Positions 1-4,261 of a stretch of DNA of 5,133 bases are shown here, in pieces; position 1 is the stretch's first letter, and every line of letters begins with the position of its first letter. The notes beneath the pieces are model-generated. The model was not told the DNA's origin, made no database searches, and worked only from the letters and a program-made list of their open reading frames with translations. This DNA comes from Pseudomonadota bacterium (GTDB taxonomy: Bacteria; Pseudomonadota; Alphaproteobacteria; Rhizobiales; Rhizobiaceae). The translations under genes were made by a program, and so were the position numbers. The stretch is from the NCBI GenBank assembly GCA_023433855.1, contig JAEYTV010000035.1, forward strand, positions 1-5,133, given 5' to 3'.

Positions 1-164
1 CGGCGCTGGCCCTCGGCATAGATCGTGTCGAAGGCGAGCGACGATTTTCCCGAGCCTGAGAGGCCGGTCATCACGATCAGCGAGTCCCGGGGCAGGTCGA
101 GATCGACGTTCTTGAGGTTGTGCTCGCGCGCGCCGCGAATGGAAAGGTATTTGTGGTCGGCCAT
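1..164 (-). CDS. uvrA: Excinuclease ABC subunit UvrA, N-terminal part (truncated by window edge)
   Basis: UvrA is the ATP-dependent damage-recognition subunit of the UvrABC nucleotide excision repair complex and acts on chromosomal DNA in the cytoplasm. Only the first 54 residues are visible. They begin [19 protein letters not shown], the typical UvrA opening with the [10 protein letters not shown] signature. They continue into the first Walker A P-loop at about residues 34-41 (GLSGSGKS) and the following [13 protein letters not shown] block. Full-length UvrA is usually about 940-980 residues, so most of the gene lies beyond the left edge. The ATG at 162-164 fits the family start, with a purine/G-rich AGGCGGCGGA stretch just upstream as a modest ribosome binding site. 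The gene diverges from ssb. A LexA-type box lies about 205 bp upstream, so SOS induction is likely. Identification is secure from the P-loop context. Confidence 0.96.
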   Translation of the reverse strand, partial: MADHKYLSIRGAREHNLKNVDLDLPRDSLIVMTGLSGSGKSSLAFDTIYAEGQR

Positions 165-193
165 GGCCGGTCCGCCGCCTCGTCTCACTGTTT

Positions 194-243
194 GAGCATC
201 GGATTCTTCCGAAAACCGCTTCGCACTTTTCGGTCCGATGCTC
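194..243. repeat. Rhizobial-type palindromic intergenic repeat
   Basis: The outer arms GAGCATCGGA (194-203) and TCCGATGCTC (234-243) are perfectly complementary over 10 bp. The inner arms CCGAAAA (209-215) and TTTTCGG (227-233) pair over 7 bp, with a 5-nt bulge on the left side and an 11-nt loop (216-226). The sequence and spacing resemble, from memory, the dispersed palindromes that rhizobial genomes carry in many intergenic spaces (GAGCAT...CCGAAAACCG...CTTTTCGG...ATGCTC pattern). Only one copy is present here. It ends about 30 nt upstream of the uvrA start codon, so it would be transcribed as a strong hairpin in the uvrA leader. Confidence 0.75.
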
Positions 244-332
244 TGAATGTCGGGATGGCAGGGTGTCACCGGCCAGCCCTTATTTAGGTATTTTCGCCGC
301 TACGTCGAGGGCGGTGCCCTTGCTCCGATGAG

Positions 333-362
333 GTCTAGCCCTCCTCTTGCCCGCAGAGCAAG
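333..362 (-). promoter_or_regulatory. Candidate uvrA promoter next to the LexA box
   Basis: Read on the minus strand, CTTGCT (362-357) and CTAGAC (338-333) are separated by 18 bp. Each matches 4 of 6 bases of the rhizobial housekeeping pattern CTTGAC-N17-CTATAT. The LexA-type box at 369-383 sits immediately upstream of this -35. Transcription would start near 326 and give a leader of about 160 nt that includes the palindromic repeat. The match is weak and the assignment depends largely on position. Confidence 0.25.
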
Positions 363-368
363 CGGAAA

Positions 369-383
369 GAACAAAGATCGAAC
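369..383. promoter_or_regulatory. LexA (SOS) box, uvrA-proximal
   Basis: The sequence GAACAAAGATCGAAC is a perfect GAAC-N7-GAAC direct repeat. This is the LexA operator form established for rhizobia and related alphaproteobacteria, unlike the CTG-N10-CAG box of gammaproteobacteria. It lies about 205 bp upstream of the uvrA start and 665 bp from ssb, so its likely target is uvrA. It falls inside an otherwise unconvincing open frame, which argues that this stretch is regulatory rather than coding. Confidence 0.7.
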
Positions 384-515
384 AGGCTCCTGACACTTCG
401 GGCGGGAAAATCGTGTCCGGAAGGGACGCGCCGATCACATTTCTTTGCAGGCTTCCTTTCGCGATTGACGCGGTCAGCCATGAGGTCCAGATTTATTCAG
501 TGTCTCACGAAGCCG

Positions 516-532
516 GATGTCCACGGGACATC
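516..532. repeat. Short perfect hairpin
   Basis: GATGTCC (516-522) and GGACATC (526-532) form a perfect 7-bp stem with a 3-nt loop. No T-tract follows on either strand, so it is not a normal intrinsic terminator. It could be an operator-like palindrome or part of a structured RNA; no function can be assigned. Confidence 0.4.
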
Positions 533-621
533 ATTCGCTGCCAAAGGGCGGTTTGCGAGACGCCGCAGACCAGCGGAGAGGCAGTCGTAGAGACTTCTGG
601 AAACTGACGAAGGAGGAAGGC

Positions 622-657
622 ATGACTCCACCGGACAGTCCAAAGAGGCTCCACTAA
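622..657 (+). other. Possible mini-ORF (11 codons) with strong Shine-Dalgarno and overlapping hairpin
   Basis: An ATG at 622 is preceded by AGGAGG (611-616) at 5-nt spacing, the best-looking ribosome binding site in the spacer. The frame reads MTPPDSPKRLH and then TAA (655-657). Its last codons form the left arm of a hairpin (646-653 with 664-671), and the stop codon lies in the loop. This resembles a translated leader whose ribosome could affect RNA folding, but no gene follows for about 390 bp. A chance purine run is quite possible. Confidence 0.2.
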
Positions 658-671
658 GCAAACTGGAGCCT
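646..671. repeat. Stem-loop, possible weak terminator on the minus strand
   Basis: AGGCTCCA (646-653) and TGGAGCCT (664-671) form a perfect 8-bp stem around a 10-nt loop. On the plus strand no T-run follows. On the minus strand the stem is followed by CTTTGG, at best a poor terminator tail. A second smaller stem, CCTGA/TCAGG with a TTAT loop (685-698), lies just downstream. Confidence 0.4.
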
Positions 672-804
672 AGGCAGGCAAACCCCTGATTATTCAGGCA
701 AAACGATCTGCTGAATCAATCCAAAATCAGAGACCACAAGTCGGATCGTCGGCTGACCGCCGCGTTGCGTCCGAAGAAACGCCGGTTATGGAATCCCGGC
801 ACTG

Positions 805-819
805 GCGGGCAAAGCCCGC
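805..819. repeat. GC-rich short hairpin
   Basis: GCGGGC (805-810) and GCCCGC (814-819) form a 6-bp all-GC stem with an AAA loop. It stands 9 nt before the larger palindrome cluster at 829-876 and may be part of the same structured transcript. No T-tract follows. Confidence 0.4.
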
Positions 820-828
820 GCGGAACAA

Positions 829-876
829 GGCCCCGTATCTCTCCGAGGAGAGAACGGGGCCGTTCTCTGTGCAGAG
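829..876. repeat. Cluster of three overlapping, mutually exclusive palindromes
   Basis: Stem A pairs GGCCCCGT (829-836) with ACGGGGCC (854-861) and continues as TCTCTC/GAGAGA (838-843 with 848-853), leaving one bulged A. Stem B pairs AGAGAACGG (849-857) with CCGTTCTCT (860-868). Stem C pairs CTCTG (865-869) with CAGAG (872-876). A and B share bases, as do B and C, so they cannot form together. On the minus strand the long stem A comes last and is followed by TTGTT, which resembles an attenuator or a weak terminator. On the plus strand no T-run follows. Confidence 0.5.
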
Positions 877-902
877 GTGGTTACGTTGAGGGCAGGATGG
901 GC

Positions 903-931
903 TTGCTTTTAGCTAAGGAACAAAATAAGAA
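903..931 (+). promoter_or_regulatory. Candidate LexA-controlled ssb promoter
   Basis: TTGCTT (903-908) and TAAGAA (926-931) are separated by 17 bp and each match about half of the sigma-70 consensus. The LexA box at 918-932 covers the spacer and the -10, a sensible arrangement for repression. A better isolated -10, CTATAG (993-998), lies closer to ssb but has no -35 at the right distance. Which one is used cannot be decided from the sequence. Confidence 0.25.
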
Positions 932-934
932 CAA
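906..934 (-). promoter_or_regulatory. Candidate minus-strand promoter over the ssb-proximal LexA box
   Basis: On the minus strand TTGTTC (934-929) and TAAAAG (911-906) stand exactly 17 bp apart, each matching about 4 of 6 sigma-70 consensus bases. The LexA box at 918-932 overlaps the -35 and spacer. Transcription would start near 899 and run into the palindrome cluster at 876-829. The product would be either a very long uvrA leader or a short RNA of roughly 75 nt. Assignment is speculative. Confidence 0.25.
918..932. promoter_or_regulatory. LexA (SOS) box, ssb-proximal
   Basis: GAACAAAATAAGAAC is a perfect GAAC-N7-GAAC direct repeat with an AT-rich core, a good match to the rhizobial LexA operator. 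It lies 115 bp upstream of the ssb ATG and over 750 bp from uvrA. It overlaps promoter-like hexamers on both strands, so it could repress divergent transcription. Confidence 0.8.
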
Positions 935-982
935 ACAATGTGTGGACAGCCGACCGGAAACGTTCTTTCCAAAGGTTGCGCC

Positions 983-1007
983 GGGCGTGGTCCTATAGGA
1001 TGCGCCC
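983..1007. repeat. Nested palindrome in the ssb leader
   Basis: GGGCG (983-987) and CGCCC (1003-1007) flank a perfect 10-bp palindrome TCCTATAGGA (991-1000). As RNA this folds into a short two-part hairpin about 30 nt before the ssb ribosome binding site. As DNA it could be an operator. The centre also contains the -10-like CTATAG. Confidence 0.45.
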
Positions 1008-1047
1008 GCAATATCGATTTGGTTTCGGATGAGCGCGGAGAAGTGTG

Positions 1048-1566
1048 ATGGCAGGTAGCGTCAACAAGGTCATTCTGGTGGGCAACCTTGGGGCGGATCC
1101 GGAAATTCGCCGACTGAACTCCGGCGATCCGGTCGTGAACATCCGCATCGCGACGTCGGAAAGCTGGCGCGACAAGAATTCCGGCGAACGCAAGGAAAGG
1201 ACCGAGTGGCACAACGTCGTGATCTTCAACGACCAACTCGCCAAGGTCGCCGAGAAGTATCTGAAGAAGGGTATGAAGGTCTATGTCGAGGGCGCTCTGC
1301 AGACCCGCAAATGGCAGGACCAGAGCGGCCAGGACCGCTACACGACCGAGGTGGTGCTTCAGAAGTTCCGCGGTGAGCTGCAGATGCTGGATGCGCGCGG
1401 GCAGGGCGGCGAGGGCGGCCAGGTCGGGTATTCCGGCGGCGGTCGCGGATCCGACTTCGGCCAGTCGAGCCCCAATGAGGGCTATAGCCGAGGCGGTGGC
1501 GGTGGCGGTGGAAATCGTGGTGGCGGCGGCGCGTCGCGCGAGCTGGACGACGAAATCCCGTTCTGA
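1048..1566 (+). CDS. ssb: Single-stranded DNA-binding protein SSB
   Basis: SSB coats single-stranded DNA as a tetramer during replication, recombination and repair, and recruits partner proteins through its C-terminal tip. The 172-residue product opens [19 protein letters not shown], the classic SSB start. An N-terminal OB fold spans about residues 4-112, with the DNA-stacking aromatics at Trp40, Trp54, Phe60 and Trp89 in the positions known from E. coli. Residues 116-163 form a disordered Gly-rich linker with a run of glycines near 149-155, encoded by GGC/GGT repeats. The protein ends in the acidic tip DDEIPF used to bind partners. The ATG at 1048 is preferred over the overlapping GTG at 1045 because GGAG (1037-1040) is 7 nt upstream and the family begins MA. 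The gene diverges from uvrA behind a LexA-type box, which suggests SOS control. No terminator is visible before the next gene 50 bp on. Confidence 0.97.
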   Translation: MAGSVNKVILVGNLGADPEIRRLNSGDPVVNIRIATSESWRDKNSGERKERTEWHNVVIFNDQLAKVAEKYLKKGMKVYVEGALQTRKWQDQSGQDRYTTEVVLQKFRGELQMLDARGQGGEGGQVGYSGGGRGSDFGQSSPNEGYSRGGGGGGGNRGGGGASRELDDEIPF

Positions 1567-1616
1567 GGTCAGACGCTCAAGCTTCCACCTTTACATAATA
1601 ACTGGATCACAAGCCA

Positions 1617-2045
1617 TTGAAAGCGCGCATCAAATGGGTCGAAGAGCGCACGTTCGTCGGTGCGACGGAGTTTGGCCATAAGATCGTGTTTGGCACGGCG
1701 TCCGGTCCCGACGGGGTGAACCCCAAACCGGGACCGAGCCCGATGGAACTGGTGCTGATCGGAGCGGGCGGTTGTTCCGCCTACGATGTGGTGCATATCC
1801 TCGAAAAGGGCCGCGAGGCGGTCGAGGACTGTGTAGTCGAGATGGACGCGGATCGCGCGGAAACCGACCCGAAGGTCTTCACGCGCATCCACATGCATTT
1901 CATCGTCAAGGGACGCTCGCTGGCCGAAGCCAAGGTCAAGCGCGCCATCGACCTGTCGATCGAAAAATATTGCTCGGCGACGGCGATGCTCGCGAAGACC
2001 GCAACGGTCACGCACGATTTCGAGGTGGTGGATACGGCGGGTTGA
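1617..2045 (+). CDS. OsmC/Ohr-superfamily protein, YhfA-like
   Basis: This 142-residue protein has the OsmC fold. Family members often act as cysteine-based peroxidases for organic hydroperoxides, but the role of the YhfA branch is not settled. The two conserved cysteines are present, Cys53 in GAGGCSAYDVV and Cys119 in IEKYCSATAML, at the usual places on the two central helices. Its N-terminus, MKARIKWVE, lines up from memory with E. coli YhfA (MQARVKWVE), and the SPMELVL and FIVKGR blocks also agree. The start is a TTG at 1617: there is no ATG or GTG nearby in frame, and an in-frame stop lies at 1599-1601. The ribosome site is weak (GGATCA at 1604-1609), so expression may be low. It follows ssb by 50 bp with no clear terminator, so co-transcription is possible, though CATAAT (1594-1599) could be its own -10. 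It is convergent with marC. Confidence 0.88.
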   Translation: MKARIKWVEERTFVGATEFGHKIVFGTASGPDGVNPKPGPSPMELVLIGAGGCSAYDVVHILEKGREAVEDCVVEMDADRAETDPKVFTRIHMHFIVKGRSLAEAKVKRAIDLSIEKYCSATAMLAKTATVTHDFEVVDTAG

Positions 2046-2074
2046 TGGAGGGCGGCTCAGGCTTTTGACGTCCG

Positions 2075-2704
2075 CTACCCCGCCATCAGCGCCTTGATGC
2101 CGTCGCCGACGAACTGGACGGCGAGTGCTGCGAGCAGTACGCCGAGAAGGCGCGTCAGGATTGAGCGGCCGGTTTCGCCAAGGATGCGGTCGATGCGCTC
2201 CGCCAGCAGAAAGACGAGATAGGTCAGCAGGATGCAAGCGGCGATGATGCCGACCAGGGCAGCCTTCGCGACCGGCTCGCGGAACGTGCCGGACAGGAGC
2301 ACCGTCGCCGAGATGGCGCCGGGCCCGGCGATCAGTGGAATCGCCAACGGGAAGGCGGCGATGTTGTGGATCAAATCCTTGGTGATTGCGACCTCGGCGG
2401 TCTTTTCCTTGCGGTCCTGACGCTTCTCGAAGATCATCTCGAAGGCGATGTAGAAGAGCAGCAGACCGCCGGCGATGCGGAAAGCCGGCAGCGTTATGCC
2501 GAACATCGTCAGGATCGGCGCACCAGCCAACGCGAACAGTGCCATTACCCCGAATGCGATAATGGACGCCCGGATGGAGACCTGACGTCGCTCGTCGCGA
2601 TTCATGCCGCTGGTGAGCGCGAGGAACAGCGGCGCCAGTCCCGGCGGATCGATGGTCACGAGGATCGTCAGGAAGGCGTTGAAAAGTCCGTCATAGTTCG
2701 GCAT
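2075..2704 (-). CDS. MarC-family (UPF0056) integral membrane protein
   Basis: MarC-family proteins are small inner-membrane proteins with about six transmembrane helices. Their substrate is unknown, and the old link to multiple antibiotic resistance is not well supported. The 209-residue product shows family blocks in order: TIDPPGLAPLFLALT (17-31), the helix pair around 47-69, AFRIAGGLLLFYIAFEM (74-90), a charged cytoplasmic loop rich in Lys, Arg and Glu (93-110), AAFPLAIPLIAGPGAI (116-131), a hydrophobic helix at 149-168, and TRLLGVLLAALAVQFVGDGI (184-203). The start at 2704 (MPNYDGLFNAF) is chosen because the family begins close to the first helix and a G-rich GGGCGGGA lies upstream. An earlier in-frame start at 2764 would add a hydrophilic, Arg/His-rich leader with no family match. 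It is convergent with the OsmC gene (29-bp gap) and divergent from terC. Confidence 0.92.
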   Translation of the reverse strand: MPNYDGLFNAFLTILVTIDPPGLAPLFLALTSGMNRDERRQVSIRASIIAFGVMALFALAGAPILTMFGITLPAFRIAGGLLLFYIAFEMIFEKRQDRKEKTAEVAITKDLIHNIAAFPLAIPLIAGPGAISATVLLSGTFREPVAKAALVGIIAACILLTYLVFLLAERIDRILGETGRSILTRLLGVLLAALAVQFVGDGIKALMAG

Positions 2705-3008
2705 GGCGTCCCGCCCATGTCTATGACGGCTTTTTAGCGCGCGCGGCGCTGGCGGGAAATCCATCGGACGGAAATGTTTTGCGCGAGTGGATGCTCAGTT
2801 CGGCAGAACTCCAGGCATCACACGGCATATCTATAAGTTCCATAATACATGTTATGCGACTTTGGGATGGGTGGTCGGCTGTATGAGTTGGAGGTCACCA
2901 AGCCGTGGCGATCGTCCCGGTTTATCAAATCCGTTCCACTTGACGTGATGCCGGTGCACTTGTACGCGGGCGTCGTCGGCGCGAACCCAGCAGGAGGCGG
3001 CAGACCAG
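2705..3008. other. marC-terC divergent intergenic region
   Basis: This 304-bp spacer separates two divergent membrane-protein genes. AT-rich -10-like elements cluster at 2828-2856: CTATAA (2831-2836) and CATAAT (2841-2846) on the plus strand, and TATTAT-like sequence on the minus strand. A long terC leader of about 150 nt would follow, with a short possible stem CGGCT/AGCCG (2876-2880 with 2901-2905). TerC genes in other bacteria are often preceded by a manganese-sensing yybP-ykoY riboswitch. I looked for its conserved elements by eye and did not recognise them here. A small GC hairpin, AGCGC/GCGCT (2736-2750), lies in the presumed marC leader. No protein gene is supported. Confidence 0.6.
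2841..2856. promoter_or_regulatory. Palindromic candidate operator overlapping a terC -10
   Basis: CATAATACATGTTATG is an imperfect 16-bp palindrome with arms CATAA and TTATG. It includes CATAAT (2841-2846), which matches the sigma-70 -10 at 5 of 6 bases; the matching -35 region (2818-2823, TCACAC) is poor. A metal-responsive regulator such as Mur or MntR would be a logical binder before a TerC gene, but I do not recognise a specific box, so that link is inference. Confidence 0.3.
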
Positions 3009-3710
3009 ATGGAAATTTTTACAGCCGCCGGTTTCTCTGCCCTCCTTCAAGTCATAGCCATCGACCTCGTCCTTGCCGGCGACAACGCCATCGTGATCGG
3101 CCTCGCTGCGGCAGGCCTTCCAGCCGACCAGCGCAAGAAAGCCATCCTCGTCGGCATCCTCGCAGCCACCGTGCTGCGTATCGCCTTCGCGCTGATCACC
3201 CAGCAGCTTCTCCAGATCGGACCGATCCTGCTGATCGCCGGCGGTCTGCTGCTGCTTTATGTCTGCTGGAAGATGTGGCGTGAACTCAGCACGTCCCACG
3301 AAGAAGAGCACGAGGCCACGGAAGCGCTGGCCGACAAGGACTACGACAAGGACGGCACGGTCGCCCGGGCTTCGAAGGGCCAGCGCAAGACCTTCGCGCA
3401 GGCTGCCTGGCAGATCGTGATCGCCGACGTTTCGATGTCGCTGGACAACGTTCTGGCGGTGGCCGGCGCCGCGATGGATCATCCGACGGTCCTGATCATC
3501 GGCCTTGCGCTCTCGATCGCGCTGATGGGTTTCGCAGCGTCGTTTATTGCGCGGCTGCTCCACAAATATCGCTGGATTGCCTATATCGGCCTGCTCGTCA
3601 TTCTGTACGTGGCGCTCGAAATGACGCTGAAAGGCGCCTATGGCCAGTGGCCGGAGCACCTTTCGTTCCTGGGTGCATGGTTCGGAGAGCCGGGCGCCCT
3701 GGGGCATTGA
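3009..3710 (+). CDS. TerC-family membrane protein, YjbE-type (probable metal ion exporter)
   Basis: TerC-family proteins are inner-membrane transporters. Characterised bacterial members (Alx of E. coli, YceF and YkoY of Bacillus) export manganese or help load secreted enzymes with it. The 233-residue product has the two family half-motifs, IDLVLAGDNAIVIGLA (18-33) and IADVSMSLDNVLAVAG (138-153). Asp19, Asp25, Asn26, Asp140, Asp146 and Asn147 are the likely metal-site residues in the membrane. Hydrophobic helices fall near 5-32, 45-65, 68-90, 134-153, 160-182 and 188-206. The central loop (about 93-130) is charged, with a His/Glu-rich stretch HEEEHE and several Asp residues, and could sense or bind metal (inference). 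The ATG at 3009 has AGGAGG 11 nt upstream, a slightly long spacing. The length suits the short YjbE-like subfamily. It is divergent from marC and convergent with the VOC gene. Confidence 0.92.
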   Translation: MEIFTAAGFSALLQVIAIDLVLAGDNAIVIGLAAAGLPADQRKKAILVGILAATVLRIAFALITQQLLQIGPILLIAGGLLLLYVCWKMWRELSTSHEEEHEATEALADKDYDKDGTVARASKGQRKTFAQAAWQIVIADVSMSLDNVLAVAGAAMDHPTVLIIGLALSIALMGFAASFIARLLHKYRWIAYIGLLVILYVALEMTLKGAYGQWPEHLSFLGAWFGEPGALGH

Positions 3711-3731
3711 GGGCTTACGCAGGCGACGAAT

Positions 3732-4175
3732 TCATGCGCCGCGCAGCCGCATGATCGCCTTCGCCTGCATGCTGTCCGGCGACATCTGCATGAACTCGAT
3801 GCGGTTGCCGTCGGGATCCTCGATCCAGCACTGACGATTGCCTTCGAGCCCCATCTTCGGCTCAACCGTGAGCTTGACGCCGGCCTCCCTGAGTCTGTCC
3901 GCGGTAACGTCGAGGTCGGTGCATTCCAGGCAGAAATGGTCGACGGCAGTCGCCTCGGAGCCGGGAGCGCGGTCGCCCTGCCCGCCCGAAAAGAGTTCCA
4001 GGAACTGCGTGTCGGTGATCCTGAGGTAGACGAGCCAGAGACTGCCATCGTCATTGTTCAGCCGCATCATTTCGGCAAAGCCAAGCCGGTCGCGATAGAA
4101 TTCGAGCGAGCGTCGGACATTCGCCACTTTCAGCGCTACATGGCCGATGCGGCTCAGTCCAAGCTTGGTATTCAT
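3732..4175 (-). CDS. VOC-superfamily (glyoxalase/bleomycin-resistance-like) protein
   Basis: Vicinal oxygen chelate proteins bind a divalent metal between paired beta-alpha-beta-beta-beta modules. They include lactoylglutathione lyase, dioxygenases and antibiotic-binding proteins. This 147-residue cytoplasmic protein has both modules, about 10-65 and 76-131. The four expected metal ligands are all present: His12 (RIGHVALKV), Glu60 (QFLELFSGG), His80 (AVDHFCLEC) and Glu127 (DPDGNRIEFMQ). It is therefore probably a functional metalloenzyme, but the substrate cannot be read from sequence. It is close in size to glyoxalase I yet not similar enough for me to call it gloA. The start at 4175 (MNTKLGLSRIGH) places the first strand correctly; a GTG at 4274 would overlap rimO and add a stretch without family resemblance. 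The ribosome site is weak. It is convergent with terC (21-bp gap) and divergent from rimO (86-bp gap). Confidence 0.9.
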   Translation of the reverse strand: MNTKLGLSRIGHVALKVANVRRSLEFYRDRLGFAEMMRLNNDDGSLWLVYLRITDTQFLELFSGGQGDRAPGSEATAVDHFCLECTDLDVTADRLREAGVKLTVEPKMGLEGNRQCWIEDPDGNRIEFMQMSPDSMQAKAIMRLRGA

Positions 4176-4261
4176 GGTCTCACGCTTCCATGCGGTAGTG
4201 ATTACAAACCGTACGAACTGTGATACTGCGCCGCCTTCCCAACGTCGATAGAAAGCATTCC

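Larger units (their letters stand above)
165..1047. other. Long uvrA-ssb divergent intergenic region (883 bp), no convincing protein gene
   Basis: This spacer lies between the uvrA and ssb start codons and is long for a divergent promoter region. No open frame resembles a known family. The longest rightward frame (TTG at 347 to the stop at 605-607, 86 codons) has mixed codon use unlike the neighbouring genes, no recognisable domain, and contains a LexA box. The region holds a rhizobial palindromic repeat (194-243), two GAAC-N7-GAAC boxes (369-383 and 918-932), hairpins at 516-532, 646-671 and 805-819, a cluster of overlapping palindromes (829-876), a mini-ORF (622-657) and a nested palindrome in the ssb leader (983-1007). 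Base composition looks less GC-rich than the flanking genes. It may carry unannotated small RNAs, but that is inference. Confidence 0.8.

Noticed and set aside
308..320. AGGGC/GCCCT short stem with a 3-nt loop as a terminator
   Set aside because: Only 5 bp and without a T-tract; it is too weak to report.
347..607. 86-codon rightward frame with a TTG start in the uvrA-ssb spacer
   Set aside because: No family resemblance, mixed codon use unlike flanking genes, no good ribosome site, and it contains a perfect LexA box and a hairpin.
765..998. 77-codon rightward frame upstream of ssb
   Set aside because: Arg/Gly/Pro-rich product with no domain. It runs through the palindrome cluster, a LexA box and the ssb promoter region.
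1491..1545. GGC/GGT tandem-like repeat as a separate repeat element
   Set aside because: It simply encodes the glycine-rich linker typical of SSB proteins.
2046..2074. Possible bidirectional terminator between the OsmC gene and marC
   Set aside because: No convincing stem with a T-tract can be drawn in the 29-bp gap.
1569..2237. 222-codon minus-strand frame across the OsmC and marC region
   Set aside because: It overlaps two genes with recognisable families and reads as an Arg/His-rich artefact.
2849..3283. 144-codon plus-strand frame overlapping the terC start
   Set aside because: Its Arg/Pro/Ser-rich second half is a frame-shifted reading of terC, and no domain is recognisable.
2925..3707. 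260-codon minus-strand frame opposite terC
   Set aside because: It is a shadow of the TerC gene, whose transmembrane helices and both metal motifs are intact on the plus strand.
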